Assembly: GCA_021796375.1 (NCBI GenBank)
Contig: JAJYJF010000214.1
Location: forward strand, 1 to 5,023
Length of the DNA: 5,023 nt
DNA from: Chloroflexota bacterium
GTDB lineage: Bacteria; Chloroflexota; Anaerolineae; Anaerolineales; Anaerolineaceae
Direction: 5' to 3'
In this document: positions 1-5,023 of the stretch, piece after piece
Numbering within the stretch: position 1 is the first letter of the stretch
Layout of the letters: each line of letters opens with the position of its first letter
Notes under the pieces: generated by a model
Seen by the model: the letters and a program-made list of their open reading frames with translations, nothing else
The model's database searches: none
What the model was told of the DNA's origin: nothing
Translations under genes and position numbers: made by a program

Positions 1-402
1 TGGATCCGCATGGGCGACTATCACCACCGCACCGGATACGGGCTGGCAGGCGAGCTCCTGGACCGGGGGATCGTCCCGCGCGGGGTCTTTGCGGTGAACG
101 ATGCCTTTGCCCTGGGCGTCTTGCAGGGCGTCCGCGAGCGCGGCCTGCGCGCCCCAGAAGACGTGGCCATCATCGGCTTCGACGACATCCCTATGGCCTC
201 CTTCCCGGAGATCCAGCTTTCCACGATCTCGCAGCCCAAGCGGGAGATGGGCCGCCTGGCGGTGGAAATCCTGCACCGCCAAGTCGAGAGCCCGGAAACG
301 GCCCGTCCCAGCCAGGTGCTGCTGCCGCCGCGCTTGGTCGTGCGCAGGACCTCTGCGGCGGCGCCGGGAAAGCCCCCGGCGAGCCCGCTCCCGGTGGATT
401 GA
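1..402 (+). CDS. LacI/GalR-family transcription regulator, C-terminal part (5' end outside window)
   Basis: This is the end of a sugar-type repressor that binds DNA through an N-terminal helix-turn-helix, which is missing here because the frame is already open at base 1. The visible 133 residues are the second half of the periplasmic-binding-protein-like effector domain. Family signatures appear in order: GVFAVNDAFALGVL (the VFAxND.xAlG segment), the run ending in IIGFDDIPMA (the PeDvaviGFDDip signature), LSTISQPKREMGRLAVEIL (the LTTvrqp..emG..A helix) and LVVRRTS (the L.vR.S end strand). After the last conserved strand comes a short Pro/Ala-rich tail ending PLPVD, with no domain of its own. 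The ATG at 10 is internal to the domain and is not a real start. The gene is followed at once by a strong terminator, so it is the last gene of its transcript. The effector and target genes cannot be read from this piece. Confidence 0.93.
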   Translation, partial: WIRMGDYHHRTGYGLAGELLDRGIVPRGVFAVNDAFALGVLQGVRERGLRAPEDVAIIGFDDIPMASFPEIQLSTISQPKREMGRLAVEILHRQVESPETARPSQVLLPPRLVVRRTSAAAPGKPPASPLPVD

Positions 403-413
403 CCGCTCCCGAG

Positions 414-455
414 ACCGGGGGGATTGCGCCCGGAGCGCAATCCTCCCGGTTTTTT
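414..455 (+). terminator. Intrinsic (Rho-independent) terminator of the LacI-family gene
   Basis: A 16-base-pair stem (414-429 with 435-450, ACCGGGGGGATTGCGC against GCGCAATCCTCCCGGT) has a single G.U pair and a 5-base loop CCGGA. It is followed by a T-run at 450-455. It starts 11 bases after the regulator stop codon, so it ends that transcript and insulates the OsmC gene from read-through. Confidence 0.93.
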
Positions 456-463
456 GCTAAAAT
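455..463 (+). promoter_or_regulatory. Probable extended -10 promoter for the OsmC gene
   Basis: TGCTAAAAT matches the extended -10 pattern TGnTATAAT with one mismatch. Transcription would start near 470, about 35 bases before the ATG. At the expected -35 place (about 435-440) there is only GCGCAA, inside the terminator stem, so the promoter would depend on the extended -10. The gene needs its own promoter because a strong terminator lies directly upstream. A sigma-dependent stress promoter of another class cannot be excluded. Confidence 0.55.
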
Positions 464-491
464 GGGGATAGTGCTCGATCGATAAAACTCA

Positions 492-498
492 AGGGAGG
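492..498 (+). promoter_or_regulatory. Shine-Dalgarno site that fixes the OsmC start
   Basis: AGGGAGG lies 7 bases before the ATG at 506, which is ideal spacing. A second ATG at 501 is only 2 bases from the site and its frame hits TAA after five codons, so 506 is the start. Confidence 0.85.
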
Positions 499-505
499 AA
501 ATGGA

Positions 506-946
506 ATGGCGGAATTAACTCGGTTCGGGGATGCAGTCTGGCAGGGAGATCTGCGCGGCGGGGGTGGGACCGTCTCGACCGGCAGCGGCGCGGTCCGCGG
601 CCAGGCCTATTCGTTCCACACGCGCTTTGAGAATGAGCCGGGGACCAACCCGGAAGAGCTGATCGCGGCGGCTCACGCCGCCTGCTACAGCATGGCGCTT
701 TCAGCCGGGTTGAGCCGGGCGGGCTTTACGCCGGATTCAATCCACACCCACGCGATCCTGACCATGGAGCAGGACAGCGGCGGCTGGTCGGTGACGCGCG
801 TCCGCCTGGAGGTTGAGGGGAAGGTGCCCAACATCGACGCGGCCGCCTTCCAGCGCGAGGCCGAGGAGGCCAAGCGGACCTGCCCGGTCTCGCGCCTGCT
901 GGCGCCCGGCCTGAAAAGTATTGACCTGACCGCGACCTTGAAATAG
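506..946 (+). CDS. osmC: OsmC-family peroxiredoxin (organic hydroperoxide reductase)
   Basis: A cytoplasmic thiol peroxidase that reduces organic hydroperoxides (and peroxide more generally) with a pair of reactive cysteines. The 146 residues match the usual OsmC length and align end to end with the remembered Escherichia coli OsmC: a GTVSTGSG segment (21-28), FHTRFENEPGTNPEELIAAA (37-56), HAACYSMALS (57-66), AGFTPDSI (72-79) and KRTCPVSRLL (123-132). The peroxidatic cysteine is Cys60 and the resolving cysteine Cys126. Arg40 and Glu50, the family's active-site Arg/Glu pair, are both in place, so the enzyme should be active. AHAAC, rather than the GYSAC style of Ohr, and the VPNIDAAAF segment favour the OsmC over the Ohr branch. 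It is a single-gene unit: terminator and own promoter upstream, convergent gene downstream. The stop codon is TAG. Regulation by oxidative or osmotic stress is known for the family but not visible here. Confidence 0.96.
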   Translation: MAELTRFGDAVWQGDLRGGGGTVSTGSGAVRGQAYSFHTRFENEPGTNPEELIAAAHAACYSMALSAGLSRAGFTPDSIHTHAILTMEQDSGGWSVTRVRLEVEGKVPNIDAAAFQREAEEAKRTCPVSRLLAPGLKSIDLTATLK

Positions 947-962
947 CGGGCAGCGCCCATTC

Positions 963-995
963 CCCCGGACCGCGGCCCTGGCCGCGGTCGCGGGG
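963..995. terminator. GC-rich hairpin between convergent genes, possible bidirectional terminator
   Basis: GACCGCGGCC (968-977) and GGCCGCGGTC (980-989) are perfect inverted repeats separated by two bases. The stem can be extended by CCCC (963-966) with GGGG (992-995) across a small internal loop. It sits in the 56-base gap between the ends of the OsmC and molybdenum hydroxylase genes, where a terminator serving both strands would be expected. There is no T-run on either side, so it is not a canonical intrinsic terminator. It may only stall polymerase or protect 3' ends. Confidence 0.4.
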
Positions 996-1002
996 CTCGA
1001 GG

Positions 1003-3273
1003 TCAGCTCCGCGTCCCCTCGATGGCCGCGAGCACGCGCTCGGGCGTGGCGGGGATCCGGCGGATGCGCGCGCCGATGGCACGCGAGAGCCCGTTGATGA
1101 CCGCGGGCGCCGTCGGCATGATCGCCGCTTCGCCCAGTCCCTTCGCGCCGAGCGGCCCGTGGAAGCTCGGCACCTCGACCAGCACCACATCCATCCTGGG
1201 CGTATCGGCCACGATGGGCAGCAGGTAATCGGCGAAGCCGGTGGTGACGCCGGGGACGTATTCCTCGCGCAGCGCGGCGCCGATCCCCATCATCATCGCC
1301 CCCTGGATCTGTCCGGTCGCGCCGGGCGGGTTGATCGCCGCGCCGACATCGTGCGCGGCGGCGATGCGCGGCACGCGCGCCTGGCCGGTCTCCAGATCGA
1401 CGATCACCTCGGCGACCTGCGCGCCGGTGACGAAGATCGGCACGTAGGCGTGCGGGTCCTTCTCGGGGAAGAACGGGGTAAGGTCGAACGATCCGGCGAC
1501 CCGGCGGGGTTTGCCCATCCGGTCGAACTCGCGGGCCAGCTCGGCCAGAGCGATCGCGCGCCCCGGGACGTCGCGCATCCGCACCTGCCGGTCTTCCAGG
1601 ACGAGGTCCGCCGGCGCGCAGTCCAGCGCTTCCGCCGCCGTCCCGAACATCTCCTGCCGCAGGACGTCGAGCGCCGCGCGCACCGCGCTGCCGACGAAAT
1701 AGGTGGCGCGCGAGCCGCCCTGGATGCCGCTGTCGGGGGTCAGCAGCGTGTCGGCGTTGACCAGCTCGATGCGATCGCGGGCCACGCCCAGCAGGTCCGC
1801 GGCGAGCTGGACCATCACCGTCATGATCCCCTGGCCGTATTCCGGGGCCGAGCAGTAGACGATAAAATGGCCGTCCTGTGCCAGCTCCGCATGGCTGGGG
1901 ATGTGCAGCGACCCGGATTTTCCGAAACGGTACCACATCCCCGAGAAACCAACCCCCATGCGCAGGTTTCCAGCCGGCTGCCCCGCGTTGTACGCCGCGG
2001 CCTCCTCCTGGAACTGCCGGTAGTAGGGCCGGATCGCCTCCAGCACCTGCAGGTAGCCCATCGATTCCCCCACCGGGAAGCCGAGGAAGCTGCGGGCTTC
2101 CTGCGGGAGGGCGTTCTTCACCCGGAACTCGAGCGGGTCGAGCTCCAGCCGCTGGCATATCTCGTCCAGGCTGCACTCCAGCGCGAAGGTCGACTGCGGT
2201 GCGCCGTACCCGCGAAACTGGCCGCACTTGGCCGCGTTGGTATACACCGTGCGGGCGAACGCGTCGACCGCCTGCCAGAGGTATGCCCCGCCGCTGGACG
2301 TCACCGCGTAGTTGGGGATCCAGTACCCGGCGCTGTCGTAGGCGCCGGTGTTCGCGTCGATCCGCACCGACGCCGCGGTCAGCCGCCCGCCGAAGTTGAC
2401 GCCAATCCGGTAGTGGACGGCGTAGGGGTGCCGCTTGGGGGTGACGTCGAACGTTTCGCGGCGCGAGTAAGCCAGCCGCACCGGCCGGCGCGTGAGATAT
2501 GCCGCCAGCCCGGCAGCGACCAGCGGCCAGGGGTCCTGGCGGTTGCCGAACGAGCCGCCGGTCGGGGGGACGATGACGCGCACCTCGGCCGGATCGATTC
2601 CCAGCGCCTGGGCGATGAAGCCCTGCTGCCAGTGCGGCTCGTGGGTGCCGCCGATGACGGTCAAGAGACCGTTCGGATCGAGATAGCCCAGGGTCGCATC
2701 CCGCTCCAGGGCGGAGTGCTCCTGGAAGGAGGTCTGGTAGGTCGCATCGAGGACGAAATCGGAGGCGGCCAGCTCCGCTTCGGCGTCGCCCCAGCGGATC
2801 TGCTCGCTGCTGAGGATATTCCCGCGCGGGTAAATCTGGGTCGCGCCGGGCTCGAGCGCCGCGGACGAATCGAAGGTATGCGGCAGCAGCTCGTATTCGA
2901 CCTGGACGGCCCGGGCAGCCGCCTGCGCCTGCGCTCTCGTCTCGGCGACGACGAGCGCGATGGGCGCGCCTTTCTGCCGCAGGCTGTCTCCAACCGGGGT
3001 CAGCACCGGCTCGTCCTGGCTGTACCCGTCCAGCCCGTTGAGGCCGGGGACGTCGGCGGCGGTGATCACCCGCACAACGCCCGGCATCTGGCCCGCGGCG
3101 GCGCCGTCGACCGATAGCAGGCGCGCGTGGTGGTGCGGGCTGCGGAGGACGCTAACCGCCAGCAGCTGCGGCATGGCGATGTCTTCTGCGTAAACGGTTT
3201 TCCCCGTTATCTTTCCGAGGATGTCGATGCGGGTATTGCTGCCGCCCAAAGCGCGATCTTCAATTGTTATCAT
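1003..3273 (-). CDS. Xanthine dehydrogenase-family protein, molybdopterin-binding large subunit
   Basis: The catalytic subunit of a molybdenum hydroxylase, an enzyme that adds water-derived oxygen to an N-heterocycle or aldehyde at a molybdenum-cytosine-dinucleotide type cofactor. Its 756 residues match a complete stand-alone large subunit (usually about 750-800). Residues about 17-130 form the a/b hammerhead domain (GKITGKTVYAEDI, 20-32). The cofactor-binding domains follow, with QEHSALE (184-190), GGSFGNR (239-245), QFRGYGAPQ (352-360), EYGQG (478-482), GGSRATYFVG (519-528) and HDVGAAINP (641-649). GAKGLGE (709-715) supplies the catalytic Glu715. There are no Fe-S or FAD domains, so electrons must leave through separate subunits, and neither is encoded in this window. 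The ATG at 3273 has GGAG (3280-3283) 6 bases upstream and fits the family N-terminus. The substrate cannot be assigned: xanthine, nicotinate, other purines or aldehydes are all possible. Confidence 0.95.
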   Translation of the reverse strand: MITIEDRALGGSNTRIDILGKITGKTVYAEDIAMPQLLAVSVLRSPHHHARLLSVDGAAAGQMPGVVRVITAADVPGLNGLDGYSQDEPVLTPVGDSLRQKGAPIALVVAETRAQAQAAARAVQVEYELLPHTFDSSAALEPGATQIYPRGNILSSEQIRWGDAEAELAASDFVLDATYQTSFQEHSALERDATLGYLDPNGLLTVIGGTHEPHWQQGFIAQALGIDPAEVRVIVPPTGGSFGNRQDPWPLVAAGLAAYLTRRPVRLAYSRRETFDVTPKRHPYAVHYRIGVNFGGRLTAASVRIDANTGAYDSAGYWIPNYAVTSSGGAYLWQAVDAFARTVYTNAAKCGQFRGYGAPQSTFALECSLDEICQRLELDPLEFRVKNALPQEARSFLGFPVGESMGYLQVLEAIRPYYRQFQEEAAAYNAGQPAGNLRMGVGFSGMWYRFGKSGSLHIPSHAELAQDGHFIVYCSAPEYGQGIMTVMVQLAADLLGVARDRIELVNADTLLTPDSGIQGGSRATYFVGSAVRAALDVLRQEMFGTAAEALDCAPADLVLEDRQVRMRDVPGRAIALAELAREFDRMGKPRRVAGSFDLTPFFPEKDPHAYVPIFVTGAQVAEVIVDLETGQARVPRIAAAHDVGAAINPPGATGQIQGAMMMGIGAALREEYVPGVTTGFADYLLPIVADTPRMDVVLVEVPSFHGPLGAKGLGEAAIMPTAPAVINGLSRAIGARIRRIPATPERVLAAIEGTRS

Positions 3274-3366
3274 ACGCTGCTCCGGCGCTATTTTACCCTA
3301 TTTTCGTTTGAGAGCCACCTGTTTGTTCCGCCAGCTGGAAGTATGGTTCAATGCCAGAAAATATTG

Positions 3367-3395
3367 TTGACTTTCTACCCTGGCTTCGTTATACT
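3367..3395 (+). promoter_or_regulatory. Sigma70-type promoter for the MttB-family gene
   Basis: TTGACT (3367-3372) and TATACT (3390-3395) are separated by exactly 17 bases, and each hexamer has one mismatch to consensus. Transcription would start near 3402. This is the best promoter in the window and faces the MttB gene. It implies a leader of about 190 bases. Confidence 0.8.
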
Positions 3396-3418
3396 AATGT
3401 ATCTTTCCAGACAATCAA
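3388..3418 (-). promoter_or_regulatory. Candidate divergent promoter for the molybdenum hydroxylase gene
   Basis: On the minus strand TATAAC (complement of 3388-3393) forms a possible -10, with TTGATT (complement of 3413-3418) as -35. The spacer is 19 bases, longer than optimal. It would give a leader of about 110 bases before the ATG at 3273. Its -10 overlaps the -10 of the opposing promoter, so the two could not be occupied at once. This is weak support and other starts in the AT-rich region are possible. Confidence 0.35.
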
Positions 3419-3455
3419 TGGTGTCTTTTTTGCGTGGAGTTTTTGATGGCTTTCC

Positions 3456-3499
3456 GGGGATCAGGCCAGCACAAATGAAATCGGTGAGGCCTGATCTCT
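3456..3499 (+). promoter_or_regulatory. Hairpin 1 in the MttB leader
   Basis: GATCAGGCC (3459-3467) and GGCCTGATC (3488-3496) are a perfect 9-base inverted repeat around a 20-base loop. With two G.U pairs the stem extends to 12 (3456-3467 with 3488-3499). No T-run follows directly, so it is not a simple terminator. As DNA it could instead be a dyad binding site, but the arm spacing of 29 bases is wide for that. Confidence 0.55.
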
Positions 3500-3518
3500 T
3501 CAAGAAAGGGTGATCCTC

Positions 3519-3549
3519 CAGGGCGGTCCTGGCTGCCAGGCCTGCCCGG
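3519..3549 (+). promoter_or_regulatory. Hairpin 2 in the MttB leader
   Basis: The arms 3521-3532 and 3536-3547 pair over 12 positions with one mismatch (3527/3541) and one G.U, closing on the 3-base loop CTG. It ends 46 bases before the MttB ATG and has no T-run, so it is not a canonical terminator. CCAGG at 3518-3522 could also pair with CCTGG at 3528-3532, giving an alternative fold. Confidence 0.55.
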
Positions 3550-3593
3550 AACCACTCGAACCCAGCTCCAGAAAACAGGACGGAAAACAATCT

Positions 3594-5023
3594 ATGGATT
3601 CTCGCGTTTTGAAGGCTGCTTCCAACCAAGCTGTCCAATCTCTGCCCCGCCTCCAGCCAAAGCTGAGCATGCTGGATCGCGAGGATTGCCTGCGGATTCA
3701 TCAGGCATCTTGCGAAATTTTGAAAACCGATGGGGTGGTTGTCCACAGCCCGGAAGGGCTGGATTTGCTGCGGAAAGCCGGCGCCGCCATCGAAGACAGC
3801 TGCGCCAAAATCCCGCCCAGCCTGGTCGAATGGGCGCTCGCTTCCGCGCCTGACCAGTTCTGCCTTTACCAGCGCGGGACGGATCAGGTCGCCATCCGCC
3901 TGGACGGCGAAGGGGTTTATTTTGGACCTGGCTCAGACACCCTGCACTACCTCGACCCGCGCTCGGGCCTCCGCCGGGATTTCCAAACGGCGGACCTGGC
4001 GGAGTGCTACCGCCTGAGCGACGCGCTGCCCGAGATTGCCTTCGTCATGTCGTCCGGCGTGCCGCGCGACGTGCCTTCGGAGGACGTCTACCGGACCCAG
4101 TTCGCCGTGATGCTGCGCAACACCCTCAAACCGATCGTGGTGGTCTGCGATGGCCTGGCCGACATCTCGGGGATCACCCGCATGGCGGCGGCCGCCGCCG
4201 GCGGGGCGGACCGCCTGGAGAAGTACCCTGACTTTCTGGTCTATTCCGAGCCGAGCACCCCGCTGCAGCACTCGCTGACCGCGGTCGAGAAGCTGCTCTT
4301 CTGCGCCGAACACGCCATTCCGGTCACCCATTCGCCCGCGCCGATGATGGGCGGCACCGCCCCGGTGACGCTCGCCGGCGCGGTCGCCCTGGGCAACGCC
4401 GAGATGCTCAGCGGGCTGGTGATGCACCAGCTGAAGAGGCCCGGCGCGCCGTTCCTGTACGGCCACGGCGTCCACCACCTGGATATGCGGTCGATGATCA
4501 GCGTCTACGGCGCCCCGGAGTTCCAGCTCGCCCGGGTGATGGCGGCGGAAATGGGTCACTTCTACCGCCTGCCGGTGTGGGGCTATTCCGCCCACTCCGA
4601 CAGCAAGATCGTCGACGGCCAGGCGGCCGCGGATGCCCAGTTCTCCGTGCTGGTAGCGCTCCTGGCAAAGACCAACCTGAACCACGACGTCGGCTACCTG
4701 GAAGCCGGGCTGACCCACTCGCCGGTGCTGATGACCATCACCAACGAGCTGATCTCGGAAAGCCGCGCCTTTACCCGGGGCGTCCGGCTGGATGACGAGA
4801 CCCTGGCGCTGGACGTCATCGCGGAAGTCGGGCCCGGCGGCAACTTCATGACCACCGCGCATACGATGGAGAACTGGCGCGATCTGTGGGTGCCCCAGCT
4901 CTTCGACCGCCAGCACCTGGACCGCTGGGAAGCCCAGGGCGCGAAGGATATCAACGAGCGCGCTCGAGCCAAGACGGTGGCCCTCATGGAATCGCACAAG
5001 GTCGCCCCGCTGCCCGATCCGGC
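3594..5023 (+). CDS. MttB-family (trimethylamine methyltransferase-like) protein, non-pyrrolysine type, 3' end outside window
   Basis: Members of this family move a methyl group from a quaternary or tertiary methylamine to a small corrinoid protein in the cytoplasm. They are TIM-barrel proteins of about 470-500 residues. Here 476 residues are visible, so only a short C-terminal piece is missing. Family segments include PRLQPKLSMLD (18-28), IHQASCEIL (35-43), GVVVHSPEGLDLLRKAGA (47-64), IPPSLVEWALASAP (73-86), FGPGSD (110-115), YSEPSTPL (217-224), the HSPAPMMGGTAPVTLAGA run (246-263), HSDSKIVDGQ (334-343) and the C-terminal GPGGNFMTTAHTM (413-425). No in-frame TAG occurs, so it is not a pyrrolysine-containing trimethylamine enzyme; it belongs with homologues such as the glycine betaine methyltransferase of Desulfitobacterium, substrate unknown. 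The ATG at 3594 has only a weak Shine-Dalgarno (AGGACGG, 3577-3583). The first 40 or so codons are less GC-rich than the rest. Confidence 0.93.
   Translation, partial: MDSRVLKAASNQAVQSLPRLQPKLSMLDREDCLRIHQASCEILKTDGVVVHSPEGLDLLRKAGAAIEDSCAKIPPSLVEWALASAPDQFCLYQRGTDQVAIRLDGEGVYFGPGSDTLHYLDPRSGLRRDFQTADLAECYRLSDALPEIAFVMSSGVPRDVPSEDVYRTQFAVMLRNTLKPIVVVCDGLADISGITRMAAAAAGGADRLEKYPDFLVYSEPSTPLQHSLTAVEKLLFCAEHAIPVTHSPAPMMGGTAPVTLAGAVALGNAEMLSGLVMHQLKRPGAPFLYGHGVHHLDMRSMISVYGAPEFQLARVMAAEMGHFYRLPVWGYSAHSDSKIVDGQAAADAQFSVLVALLAKTNLNHDVGYLEAGLTHSPVLMTITNELISESRAFTRGVRLDDETLALDVIAEVGPGGNFMTTAHTMENWRDLWVPQLFDRQHLDRWEAQGAKDINERARAKTVALMESHKVAPLPDP

Larger units (their letters stand above)
3274..3593. 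other. Divergent intergenic region, AT-rich on its left side
   Basis: A 320-base gap separates the hydroxylase start (minus) from the MttB start (plus). By hand count 103 of the 180 bases at 3301-3480 are A or T (about 43% GC), far below the GC-rich coding regions on either side. It holds the hydroxylase Shine-Dalgarno (3280-3283), overlapping divergent promoter candidates around 3367-3418, and two strong hairpins (3456-3499 and 3519-3549). No open frame here has family features or a Shine-Dalgarno, so I see no small gene. Confidence 0.8.

Noticed and set aside
475..482. TCGATCGA palindrome just after the OsmC -10 as an operator
   Set aside because: Symmetry does not extend beyond eight bases, and palindromes this short are common in GC-rich DNA.
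737..2227. A 496-codon open frame on the minus strand in another register of the same region
   Set aside because: Arg/Pro/Gly-rich shadow of the hydroxylase frame that runs into the OsmC gene. It has no Shine-Dalgarno and no recognisable domain.
1159..3117. A 652-codon open frame on the plus strand opposite the molybdenum hydroxylase gene
   Set aside because: Its translation is Arg/Gly/His/Asp-rich with no family motif, as expected from the antisense of a GC-rich gene. The minus-strand frame has many conserved motifs throughout.
3290..3295. TAAAAT on the minus strand as the hydroxylase -10
   Set aside because: It would start transcription near the Shine-Dalgarno at 3280-3283, leaving no room for the ribosome site. 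No acceptable -35 lies 16-18 bases upstream.
3127..3513. A 128-codon plus-strand open frame across the hydroxylase start and the intergenic region
   Set aside because: Its first third is antisense to the hydroxylase N-terminus and the rest covers promoter and hairpin sequence. No family features are visible.
3510..3593. In-frame GTG at 3510 as an earlier MttB start (28 extra residues)
   Set aside because: The purine stretch before it ends right at the GTG with no spacing. The extra residues pass through hairpin 2, and the family N-terminus is already accounted for from the ATG at 3594.
3274..3593. Cobalamin riboswitch or tRNA gene in the divergent region
   Set aside because: A GCCACCTG stretch (about 3314-3321) and a CTCGAACCC stretch (about 3555-3563) drew attention. 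The rest of a B12 box and its helices, or a cloverleaf with acceptor and anticodon stems, could not be built.
3375..3746. A 123-codon minus-strand open frame covering the leader and start of the MttB gene
   Set aside because: It overlaps a well-supported gene on the opposite strand and the predicted promoter. It has no recognisable domain and fits chance openness in a lower-GC block.

Overview
The window is a high-GC bacterial stretch holding four protein genes, two of them cut by the window edges. From the left: the C-terminal part of a LacI/GalR-family transcription regulator (plus strand, 1-402), a complete OsmC-type peroxiredoxin (plus, 506-946), a complete xanthine dehydrogenase-family molybdopterin-binding large subunit (minus, 1003-3273), and an almost complete MttB-family (trimethylamine methyltransferase-like) protein that runs off the right edge (plus, 3594-5023). 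No RNA gene, mobile element, CRISPR array or obvious repeat family is visible.

The gene mix is one I associate with free-living, often anaerobic Chloroflexota (Anaerolineae-like), or with high-GC Firmicutes and Deltaproteobacteria: non-pyrrolysine MttB, a lone molybdenum hydroxylase subunit, and a LacI-type sugar regulator. This is inference from gene content and composition. No marker gene is present, so the placement is weak.

Region by region: the regulator gene ends in a textbook intrinsic terminator (414-455). The last T of its T-tract starts a good extended -10 promoter (TGCTAAAAT, 455-463) for the OsmC gene, which has a strong Shine-Dalgarno. The OsmC and molybdenum hydroxylase genes converge on a 56-base gap that contains a GC-rich hairpin. 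The hydroxylase and MttB genes diverge from a 320-base intergenic region, AT-rich on its left side, that carries a near-consensus sigma70 promoter facing MttB (TTGACT-17-TATACT). A weaker candidate promoter facing the hydroxylase overlaps the same -10. The MttB transcript would have a leader of about 190 bases with two strong hairpins and several competing pairings.

How the genes might work together: OsmC is a stand-alone peroxide-detoxifying enzyme. The divergent pair joins a molybdenum hydroxylase subunit with a corrinoid-dependent demethylase-type protein. This fits breakdown of a methylated nitrogen compound or heterocycle, but the substrate cannot be read from the sequence. The hydroxylase lacks its usual Fe-S and FAD partner genes in this window, and the MttB protein lacks its corrinoid partner; that partner may lie past the right edge.
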